A DNA stretch of 64,000 bases, from NCBI GenBank assembly GCA_026826555.1, contig JAKSZT010054308.1:4608736-4672735 (forward strand), in the 5' to 3' direction. The notes beneath the pieces were generated by a model. The model worked only from the letters and a program-made list of their open reading frames with translations. It did not search any database and was not told the DNA's origin. Below, one piece after another: positions 24,201 through 36,200 of this stretch. Source of the DNA: Tolypeutes matacus. Lineage: Eukaryota; Chordata; Mammalia; Cingulata; Chlamyphoridae. Numbering within the stretch: position 1 is the stretch's first letter; each line of letters begins with the position of its first letter. The translations under genes were made by a program, and so were the position numbers.

Positions 24201-27200
24201 TATCTCCTTGGCACTTATCCATCTAGTACTACTGGTTATATACTCATTTCTGTTGCGTAAGTTGCATCCAATTTCCCTATGCATTTGTATTGTTTTCTCC
24301 CATTATTCTATTTTCCCGGAGTGCAGGTACTATATTTTCTCTCCCTGAACCTGTCCCAAGGGGAGGGGAGAGGATAGTAAATAAGAAACCTGGACTGGAG
24401 ATAAGCCTGGGGAAAAAAAAAAAGTGATGGAGGAGACTCACCTTCTGATGACTTCTGGCTGGTGTCACCATATAGTGGAAATATGTCCTAAAAAAGAAAG
24501 GCCCAAAAGGGTGGGCAAATTCTGTGAATTCTTTCATTCCTCCTATCGGAGCCTATTTGCTTACAATCAGTAGCCTCTTCTGTTTCATTGGCTTAAAAAT
24601 GCCCGGCTAGAACAGATACTGCTTCATTAGCACAGTGTAAGGAGGATGGTGATCCCTAGTGGAAACAGAGCTTTACCATAGTAAAATGCAAAAATCTCAC
24701 TTTATTCATCACCCTGGAGCTCAAAACGTTTATTGACTTAGTTGGGTAAGACACAAGAAAAAACTTCCTAACTATCAGGGAGTACATAAACCTCAAGCAG
24801 GTGAGGGAAGATTTGGAAGGTCTACCTCGAGAGGCCTTTGAAGAGGACTGCTACGCGCTGGCCTGGTGACCCAGCCAATGTGGAAGATGTTATGTCAATA
24901 GAGCTTTACTGTTTATAAAGTACTTTTCTATATGGCATTTAAACTTTCAACAACTCTAAGTTAGCTATATTACCCCCATGTTACAAATAAGGAAATAGGC
25001 ACAGAGCGCTTAACTTGCCCAAGCTACACAGCTGGTAAGCTGTAAAATCAGGCTGTGAACGCCAAACTCCAGGTGCAAGTGCAGCATTTCAGCCTCACCA
25101 CCTTCCAGTGCACGCGGGCAGTGACACTGGCAGTGGCGGCAGTGGTGAACAGGTACTGGCCCCTACGCTAAGGCACGCTTTAATTCTCACAGTGACCCTG
25201 TTGTGATGCTGTCATGATCTCCATTTTAGAAATGAGGAAACTGAGGCTCTCAGGCATTCAGTAACTTGCCAAAGATCTTAAAGCTGATGAATACTAGAGC
25301 GGGGCTTGGAATCCAGACAGTCCAAGTCTAGAACCTAAGTTCTCAATTATGTGTTACTGAGACATTCTTCAGAAAATGAAACAGTTAAAATTTGATTAAT
25401 CTGTATCCCCCAAACTATTTTCATCCAATGTTCTAAACAGGTAGATAATCTCCAAACAATTTCTACTGGCTTTGCAAACATTACTCTTGGAAACTTGAAA
25501 GATTCTGGAGAATTGCTTCTTATTGAGCTAAGTAGAACAATAAGAGATGTTTCCTCTCTGGGGTTTTCCATAAAGCATGGTTAAGAACCATCTTAACTGA
25601 CTGGGGATCTTTTACTTAGGCTAACTTTAGTAAGTGCTTGTGTTTCTTTCTTGTGTTTCTTTGAGAAGACCCATTACGAGGGATGGGCAGTAGAAAAAGC
25701 TACCAGGTGAATACTGAGTAAAACCAGCCCAGGAATATACACCAGCTATATCCAGAAGTGAATGGATAATTAGGAGACTGATTTATTTCCTTTTCTTTCT
25801 TTCTATGGGTTTTATCTTTATTACGGTATCCCAAGCGTCAGGACAGTACTCAGCCTCTTTGGTGTTAAATAAACAATTGCTGACCTTTGTTTCTTTGTAA
25901 AATACAAAACACTTAGGAGCTCAGCCTTGGGGCCCTGGCATGAGCCCTCACTTTCTCCCTAATTCTACTCCCAGTCCAACTGCACGGTGCCTTTCCTAGA
26001 GCTATGCCTACCATCACTCACCACTAAGCCACCAGTCTCCTGCTGGATCTTCAGCTGTAACTGAGTGACTCGCCGCCGGGCACCTTCGATCTGCTCTTGC
26101 AGCAGGCTGGCAGGGTTCCGGCTATACACCTCACAGATACGCTGGGCAGCGGCAAGGAGGACAGGAGGAGGGGAGAAGGCAGAAGGGGTGGTTAGTAGAG
26201 AACAGATGACGCACCAGTAGGGAGAATAGGCAGTTACCCTGAAACAAAGAGGAGAAAGAAGAGCTCTCTGCCTTCTAGTAGATGCACATCATTTAGGATC
26301 AGAAAAAGGTGTAAATGACGAGAAATAGAACACATGAGGCCAGTGAAGAAGGAAGCTACCACACAAAGGCCTGTCCAAATCTGACCCATCTATCGAGGTC
26401 CAGCTTAAGTTCCACATCCTAAATGAGGTCTTGACTGCTCCTCAAGGGTGAAATATGTAAGTGACTATCCAGGCCAGTACACAAAAAGGTGCTAAAGAGG
26501 AAACTTACAGACAATGAGAATCATAGGATATGAGAGGAAGCAGCACTGACCAGAGTAGCCAATACCCGACCCCTGCAGCCTCTCCTCAAGGGCAGGAATC
26601 ATGCCAACTTGCCAATTTGTATCTAGTCTTCCTACCTGCGTGCAGCACAGTTAAGAGCTTGGCCTTTGCAGTCAGGGAGACCTGGCTTTGAATTCTGCCA
26701 CCCCCCCCCGCCCCCCCCACGAGCTGTGTAGACTTGGGCAAGCTTCAATATGTCCTCATTAATAAAATGGAGATGACATCACCTGCCTCATGGGACAGTT
26801 GTAAGATCTGAATGAGATTATGTATGTAAAGGGCTTAGTCGAGTGTCTGACACATAGTTATGTCTTTGAACACATGGCAGCTATTATTATTTGACTATGA
26901 AAGGAAATGCTCAATAAATCTCGCTGGTAAAAAAAAATTAAGACCTTTGGTTCACATACCATCTAAGCTCATCTGGGGCCTCACTGCTAATGGACAACCT
27001 TTTTACATATTCCTTACACCTTCTCCACGCCTATCAAGCCCCTAACCCTCCCTCAGTCTCAGCAGATAATATCATTATCTGGTAAGAACTTTCTCAACTT
27101 TAGTCTACTTCAAAACATCTTCAGTCTCCCTTCCTGCCTCAGAAGAGAAACTGTCTTAAATCTTTAGCAAGGTCAATCCTTCCAATTGCCTTGGCTCTTC

Positions 27201-30200
27201 TTGGGCACTGCTCACATATCTTAAACTTTCCTTTTGCCAAGTGCTCCTTCCAAATTGCTCAAGTTTCCCTGTCTTAAAAATAAAGACAAACAATGAAAAC
27301 CTTTCCTTCAACTGATTATTCTTCAATTCCTACCTCGTACTCTCTTTCCTTTAAGTCATGTTTCAAAACAGAAGTCTACACTCAGAGCTCCAAGCTTCTT
27401 TGCCTTCCAGTCACCCAACATATGACACCCTGGTTTCCTCCCCATCACCTCACTATGGTGACCTCACTGCCAAACGCAATGATCTTTTCTTAGTCCTCAT
27501 CTTACCTGACCTCTTTTAAAGGCCTGTCCACCTCCCACTTAGATGCTCTCCTCCCGACTTCCTAACTCTATACTCTCTGCTTCCTCTTCCTTAGCCTCCC
27601 CTCTTAAATCTAGTTAACTCTTCAGTTCCACAAACATAAATGTGGAGATATGTAGCATGGTCCCTTGATGTTAAGGAACTCAGTCAATAGGGGAGAAGGA
27701 CAAGTAAACAATTAAAATACAAATATAACAGCAAATACTGAGATGTCAGAGGTGGATGCAATATGCTATAGAAGCACTTAAGTTCCAAAACTCCATCCTC
27801 AGCTCTCATCTCTTCTCTCTGCACTAGCGCCCTGGGAAGTCTCATCCTATGTACTGAGAATGACAGAATCTCTATTTCAACTCTGTCCTTTCTCCTGAGT
27901 TTTAGCCCGGTGATGTCCATTTGCCTGGAGGATGGTCTTTACCTGAATGTCTCCTAAGCTCTGGTCCTCTCCTTTATCTCGCTCCACCAATGGCATCTCA
28001 TCTACCCAAGCACTGAAACTTGAGATTATCTTTTACTCTTTCTTCTCTCTTCCCTCTCCTTCCAGTTAAGTTCTACTGATTCAATCTCTGAGATAGTTCC
28101 CATTGCTATCCCCTTCTTTCTACTTTTACTCCTCTGTTATTGCTAAATCTGTCATCTCTTAATTACTATTAACAGCCTTCTAGATGGGTTTCCCTACATC
28201 AATACACTTAACACAATTCTCGAACACAGCTTTGAAAATGTGATCACTCCTCTACTCAAAAGTCTTTGATCAATTCTCACTGCCTTCAGAACAAACTCCA
28301 GGCTCAGCGTGGTATTTGAGGCCCAAAGCCCTTTCCAACCACAATACCCACTGACACATTCAATGTTCTAGTCACAACAGACTGAACCCAACGCAAGCAT
28401 CACCTCAGGAAGCCTTCTCTGACCATCACCAACCCCATGCCTAATTATTCCTTCCTGTGAACTTCCTTGGCTTTTAGGAAAAAAACATTTAAAAATTGTT
28501 ATTGAGATATAATTCATAAACACCATCATTTTAAAGTATCCAATTCAGTGGTTTTTAAGTATATTTACAATGTTGTGCAACCATCCCCACTATCTAATTC
28601 CAGAACACTTCTATCACCCCAACAAGAAATCCCACACCTGCTAGCAGTTACTCCCAATTACCCCCTTTCCCCAACCCCTGGCAACCACTAATCTGCTTCC
28701 TGTCTCTATGGATTTGCAGATTTATGTAAGGTCCAGAATAGGACTTCTCATATAAATGGAATTGTACAATAAGTGACGTTTTGTGTCTGGCTTCTTTCAC
28801 ACAGCATGATATTTTCAAGGTTCATCCATGTTGTAATATGTATTGGCACTTCATCCCTTTTTATTGCTGAACAATATTCTACTGAATAGATATATCAACC
28901 ACATTTTGTTTATCCATTCACCAGTTGATGGGCATTTTGAGTTGTTTCCACTTTTTGACTATTATGAAAAATGCTGCTATGAACATTTTGTGTACAAGTT
29001 TTTGTGTGACTATATGCTTTTAACTCTACTGGAACTGCTTAGTCATATGGTAACTCTACGTTTAACATTTTGAGTTGAGGATCTCCCACACTGTTTTCCA
29101 ACAGCTGCACTATTTTACATTCCCACAAGCAATATATGAAGGTCCAATTTCTCCTCATTTTTACCAACACATTATTTTCCATTATTTTGATTATAGCTAT
29201 CCTAGTGGATGTATAGTATCTTACTGTGTTTTTTTTTTTTTTTTTTAAAGATTTTATTTATTTATTCATTTATCCCCCCCCTTGCTGCTTGTGCTCGTTG
29301 GGTCAGCTAACCATGCCGCGCGGGCGGGCTTGCCTTCACCAGGAGGCCCCGGGAACCGAACCCGGGGCCTCCCATATGGCAAATGGGAGCCCTACTGATT
29401 GAGCCACAGCCGCCTCCTTCTCACTGTGGTTTTGATTTGCCTTTCCCTAACATCTAATGATGTTGAGCATCTTTACACGTGCTTTTTTTTTTTTTTTTTA
29501 TTATTATTTTTAACTTTATTTTGTACATTTAATAATTGAAAACATAAATAATAAAAAACTAAAAAGTAAACACAGATGAATAAATATATACATTTCTCAA
29601 TTAAATGTAATGGATACATGTAAATTTTTTTGTTGTTTTGTTTTTTGTTTGTTTTTTTTTTGTGTGTGAATAAAACAATATATTACACAATATATTTGGT
29701 TCATAGTAATGCATTCATACAGTATTTGTCCTTTTGTGTCTGGCTTGCTTCACTCAACATAATGTCCTCCAGATTCATCCATGTTGCCATATGCTTTATG
29801 ACTTCATTTCTTCTTACAGCTGCATAATATTCCATCGTGTGAATAGACCACAGTTTGTTTATCCATTCATCTGTTGATGGACACCTGGGTTGTTTCCAAC
29901 TTTTGGCAATGATGAATAATGTGGCTATGAACATCGGTGTGCAGATGTCTGTTTGTGTCACTGCTCTCAGTTCTTCTGGGTATATACCCAGTAGTAGTAT
30001 TGCAGGGTCACGTGGCAAGTCTATATTCAACTTCTTTAGGAACTGCCAAACTGTCCTCCATAGTGGTTGTACCATCCTGCATTCCCACCAAGAGTGAAGA
30101 AGTGTTCCCATCTCTCCACATCCTCTCCAACACTTGTAGTTCTCTGTCTTTTTAATAGTGGCCATTCTGATAGGTGTGAAATGATATCTCATTGTAGTTT

Positions 30201-33200
30201 TGATTTGCATTTCCCTAATCATGAGTGATGTTGAGCATTTCTTCATGTGTTTTTTTGCCATTTGTATTTCTTCTTCAGAGAAATGTCTATTTAAGTCTTT
30301 GGCCCATTTTTTAATTGGGTCATTTGTCTTTTTATTGTTGCGCTGTAACATCTCTTTTTATATCCTGGATATTAAACCCTTATCAGATATGTGATTTCCA
30401 AATATTTTTTCCCATTGAGTCGGCTGCCTTTTCACCCTTCTGACAAAGTCCTGTGAGGTGCAAAAGTGTTTAATTTTGAGGAGGTCCCATTTATCTACTT
30501 TTTCTTTTGTTGCACGTGCTTTGGGTGTGAAGTCCAAGAAACCACAACCTACTACAAGGTCTTGAAGATGTTTCCCTACATTTTCTTCTAGTAGTTTTAT
30601 GGTCCTGGCTTTTATATTTAGATCTTTGATCCATTTTGAGTTGATTCTTGTATAGGGGGTGAGATAGGGGTCCTCTTTCATTCTTTTGGTTATAGATATC
30701 CAGTTCTCCCAACACCATTTGTTGAAGAGACTGTTTTTTCCCATCAGCGTGGGCTTGGTAGGTTTGTCAAAAACCAGTTGACAGTATAGGTGAGGGTTTA
30801 TTTCTGGATTCTCAATTCTATTCCACTGGTCGATATGTCTATCTTTATGCCAGTACCATGCTGTTTTGACCACTGTAGCTTTGTAATATGTTTCAAGGTC
30901 AGGCAGTGAAATTCCTCCCACATTGCTCTTCTTTTTTAGAATACTTTTGGCTATTCGGGTGCACTTACCCTTCCAGATGAATTTGGTAATTGCCTTCTCT
31001 AATTCTGTAAAGTAAGCTGTTGGGATTTTGATTGGTATTGCATTGAATCTATAAATCAGTTTGGGCAAGATTGACATCTTCACGATATTTATTCTTCCAA
31101 TCCATGAACACGGACGGAATGTCTTTCCATTTTTACACGTGCTTTTATTGGCCATTTGCATATTTTCTTTAGAGACTTCTCTCTTCAAATCCTTTGCCTA
31201 TTTTTAAATTGGATTACTGTCTTTTCATTGCTGAGTTATTAAAGTCCCTTATATATTCTAAGCCCTTATCAAATATATGACTTGCAAATATTTCCTCCCA
31301 TTCTGTGGATTGCCTTTTTTTTTTTTTTTTTTTTTAATGAAGTACCAGGGATCGGACCTGGGACCTCGTACATGGGAAGCAGGCACTCAACCACTTGAGC
31401 TACATCTGCTCTCTGTGTTTTTGATGTCTAAATAAACATTGCCTAATCCAAGATGATGATTTACACCTGTGTATTCTTATGAGTTTTTTTCTTTAAAAAG
31501 AGAGCGCTTGCTGTCTGCTCTCTGTGTCCATCCGTGTGTGTTCTTCTGTGTCTGTTTGTCTTCTCTTTAGGCAGCACCAGGAACCAATCCTGGGACCTTC
31601 CAGAGTGGGAGAGAGGTGCTCAATCTCTTGTGCCACCTCAGCTCCCTGGTCTGCTGTGTCTCATATTGTCTCTCCTCTGTGTCTCTTTTTGTTGCGTCAT
31701 CTTGCTGTGCCAGCTCTCCTGCGTGGGCCAGCTCACTCCTTGGGCCAGCTTGCCTTTACCAGGAGGCCCCGGGAATAAAACCCTGGACCTCCTATATGGT
31801 AGACGGGAGCCCAATCGCTTTAGCCACACCTGCTTACCTCTTGTAAGAGTTTTTATAATTTTAGCTCTTATTTTGTTAAATCTTTAGTGCATTTTGAGTT
31901 AAATTTTGTATGTTGTGTGAGGTAATGGTCCAAATTCTTACTTTTGCAGGTGCATATCAAGTTGTCCCAGCACCATTTGTTAAAATGACTATTCTTTTTT
32001 CCATTGAATTGTCTTGGCACCTTTTTCTGAAAACCACTTGACCATAGATATATGGGTTAATTCCTGAACTTTCAGTTCTACTTCATTGATCTACAAGTCA
32101 ATCCTTATGCCAGTACCACACTGTCTTGATTAGATCATAACATTTTGTCAATATTTAAGTTTATCAGCACTTATATACATCTTCATTAGTCCATCCATGT
32201 CCTGCTGGATTACAAACTTATTAAAGGAAAGTTTCACCTCTTATTTATCTCTGCAAATGCAATCACTCTATTCCTGCTTCTAATACCCCACGCCCCACAC
32301 ATGGCACAGTACCTAGCACACAACAGGAACTCAATGCTTATTAAATTAATGAACGTATTTTCACATCTCTGTGCTTTTGATTTATGCTGTCCATTCACTA
32401 GCATTCCCTTCCGCATCTCTTTTGCCTACTGAAGCCCCACTCTTCAAAACCCAGCTAAAAACTACTTCCTCTGTGAAGCCTTTTCCCACATTTCCCATTA
32501 TAAATTATTCTCTTCTTTGGTCTCTCATTGTAAACTCTTTGTTCCTTCCACTTCCTTCCCTACCGTGATTTCAATTTTCCCCAATTAGATTTTAAACATG
32601 TTGAGGGCAAGAACTAGCTAATCTTTTTCATCTCTGTACACCATAGGAACTAAAACAATGCTTTACACACATAGTGGGCACAGAGTAATTTGCTGAATTG
32701 AAATGAAGGGGTGGGGAGATAGCTGCAAGTCACACCTTAAAAGCAATCTGGTTATTCCATGCCAGTCAGGTCAATCAGCTTATTATTCCCTATGCACAGC
32801 ATTCTCTAAGCCTGGAAATCTCTTCGCCCCCTCCACCAACAGCAAACCCCCACCTCTATCAGTCAAGCTCAGCAACCACCTACTTAGCCCTACTGTCCCT
32901 ACCCTCTTATCCCTTCCCTTCCTTGGAATCCTCCAAGATAATTCCAACTGACTCTGACTTTCCTCAGTTCTGCTGTTCCTTCATTTTATTCTATCTGCCT
33001 CTCAGCACTTGTTTGCATTTTTGTTGACATGTTTACTATCCTACTCTACTACCCAGAAATTCTATTACCCTAATGGCTCTATTGGACCAAATCTGCTTTA
33101 ACACACTCTACTGGCCTATGACAATTCTTTAATACTCCTGGAATTTTATTTTTTAAGTTTTCTGTGATAGGACATAGACTGTAAATTAAGTTGTACATAT

Positions 33201-36200
33201 TGGCAAGATTGCTCTTATTATTGTTGTTGTTATTTCATTAAAGCAAAAGCCAGGCTATCCTCAGCAGTGACCTTACCTGTAACTCTTTCTCCTCCTGCCT
33301 CAGCATATTCCTAAGGATCTGGGTGGCATGTTTTTGAACTTCAGGATCCTAGGAACGGAACATGACAGTAGTGAGAGTTGGGGGACCAGCTCAATGGCTT
33401 AATTCCTTCCTACCTGCTGATTCTTGGGCTAGGAAAGCTCAGGGAGTAGAGCTTGGGTCGTAAGTATGTTTTACACAACACTCAGTACACCTCAGCAGAA
33501 TTCAGTAAACATAAAGCATCCTTTGATTTTACTCCTGGACTTCCTGTAATCATCTTTGGTATGGAACTGTTCTCCAAAGCACAACCTCCTTGTCTCCCAG
33601 AACCTGGGAGCTGGAAAATCCTGCTCCCTACACCTGTCTGCATCTTGTCCTCCTTAACTCCTCACATGGGCTTCCCTCAGTGCTAGGGTTCTCTCTCTCT
33701 CCTGGTTTTTGTCCTTTTCTGACTCTCTTCCTCCACCCAGATGGGCTCCATATGTTTCTCTTCCAAGCAGGCTTTTTTCTCTAGGAAGTCTTTCTTCTAC
33801 TCCTTGGCGCTATTCTACACCCTCACAGCACTGACTGGCAATCGTCTTTACCAGGTGCTTTCTGTCCCAGCCTGGAGGTTTGTACTCTCTCCCCCATGAG
33901 GAGGCGCACCCCCAAAGGGCCTGTTTGGGGTCCTCCACACACTGAGGAAACACTAGATGCTGCTGCTATTTAATAAAACTGCAAATGTATTTACATAGCA
34001 GGAGGATATTAAGGCATGGAACAACTTGAAATGCCGGCCTCATTTCTGCTCAGCTCTTGATGGTCTTTCCTCTATCTCTTTGGCTTATCTCTGCCTACCT
34101 ATTCAATTTAACCAAGTTTCCTCCGCCTTGGGGTGACTCTTCAAAGGGACAACAGAGTGAGGAGGGGGAGCCAGGAGGGCCATTACCTGCAGAGGTTTGG
34201 GTCCTGTGATGCGTTGTGGAGGTAGTAGAGGTGGAGGAGGTGGTGGTGGTGGTGGTGGTATCACAGGGGTGACTTGGGGAGCTCCTGCTGGGGCTAGATC
34301 CTGCTGGAGCCCAGAGATACCCACAGACGAGGGCGAAGAGCCCAGGAGGGTCAGTGCAACATAGGCCCCAGCTGGGAGAAAAGAGAGAGGCTTGCTCAAG
34401 TGGCATTGTTCTATGGAGCAGACATTCAAACTACAAAGGAGGGGATTCACAATTCATTAAGTTCATACTTCTGTAGATTAAGTTCTCCTCACCTTTCCTG
34501 CCTCATCCATTCTAACTCCTGCCTTTCTACCTTGTGTCTACTCAATCATTGCTTCCTTCCCTTTTTTCATGCAGAGACTTCAATCAAACTTCCATTAACA
34601 AATATCTGCACGCATTCCCCGTGAGCAAGGGCTGCCTGCTCAGTTCCTTGATTCTACCTTTATCTCATTAAATAGCCAAGGTAAAGCTCCTGGCACACTG
34701 CCTGCCTGGCACAAAGCAGGCACTCAAACTCTAGCTCTCCATCCTCCCCAAACTTCCCACACCCTTTTAATATTTTCCTCAACATTTATTGCTGCTATTT
34801 GATTACCTGCACAGACTCAATTGTTGGGCCTTCCAGGCTGCAAACAAAGAATATTTTTGCTTTTTCCCCCAAATAGGAAACAAGTGGGCAATAATGTCTG
34901 TGAATTGGAGAGAGGAGCAAATTATACTTGAGTGAGACCTGGAATTCTACGGAGGTTATGGCCCAAACAGGAGTGGCAAAGATGGGTGTGGGTAAAAATA
35001 AAGACATCTGATGAGAGGTTAATAATGTCTTCACTTAACATGATAATAGGGATTTGAGGTGGCCTAAGTGGATTGTTCCATGTCAAGATTAAAGATGTGA
35101 CGGTAGCTGCCTTGCACAGCTGCAAAGGAAGCCAACAGACCTGCTCTCTCTCTTCCCTCCCTTCCTCTTAGCCCATCTGCTCCCCTACTTGCTTTAGTTG
35201 TCAGCCATCTCCAACTCACATCTGATAAGCTTCACCACTTCCAGGTGTGAGCTATTGGTCACCATGGTGCCGTTCACCTGTTGGGGGGACAAAGAATCTT
35301 TCCATGAGCTCAAAATGCCTCTATTTTAGGAAGCCATCCACTAATGCTCCTTAGCTGCCTCTGGTCACTTGTTTACTCAAATTCACATTATGAGTTTGTT
35401 CCTGTTCACATCTGCTAAGTGTTCTGTCTCTCCAAGTAGCCTTTATGTTTCCAGGGCTGAAACTGTGTTCATTTGTCCATTAATTCACTTGTTTATTTTT
35501 GGCATATACTTTTCCAACTGATAGCCTCGTACACAGGTTTATATTAACTGAGATGGTCTGTTTCCTCCTCACTAGAGGACTAAGGCTTCTCCTCATCTAA
35601 GATCTCCTTAACAAGTCTAGGACTGTTTTACTGAAGAATGCACTAAAGGAAGAGGGCAGATTATAGTATTTTAGAACAGGCAAGGACCTTAGGTCAGTAG
35701 TGAATGGGGATAGGCTATCAACCTCAGAATCCAAAGGCTTGGGTCCTTCACTAATCACAACCCCAACCTCTTAATCTTATTTGTGAAATGAGAACAATAA
35801 AACCTGTTCTAGAAGGTTGGTTACTTTAGAGGCAAGAAAGGCCTGGAGTATGGAGTGTAGCCATCTTAACTCCCACTCTCTCTCCTACTATCCTACTATG
35901 CTCACTCCCTGCTACCATGCCTAACTTGGTGGCTGACTGGCAGCTGGTACCAAAAGGGAAGGATGCAGGATAGGTCAAGGCAAGAAGTGACCCGTCACAC
36001 GCTGCCTCCTCTCCCGGGGGTGGGAAGGTGTTCACTCACTTTGATGATCCGGTCTCCCTCTTTCACACCGGCTTTCATGGCTGCACCTCCTGTGAGGAGA
36101 AGGCCTGGTCAGCAGAGCCAAACAACCTCTCCCAGAGGTCACTAAATTTGCATCAAAGTCCCTGTCACATCAGCTCCCCAAAACTTCACCTTACCTTTCT

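Larger units (their letters stand above)
28485..32130 (-). mobile_element. Old LINE-1 (antisense) hosting four later insertions
   Basis: The L1 3' region in antisense orientation is readable in pieces: 28485-29228, 29418-29486, 31132-31313, 31414-31489 and 31841-32130. Reading across the gaps restores L1 phrases, for example gatgttgagcatctttacac, then gcttttattggccatttgca. The interrupting elements are SINEs at 29229-29417, 31314-31413 and 31490-31840 and a younger L1 at 29487-31131. No intact coding remains. Confidence 0.9.

Noticed and set aside
28843..30394. Plus-strand frames in the 28.8-30.4 kb area
   Set aside because: They are antisense readings of L1; the real remnant coding lies on the minus strand.
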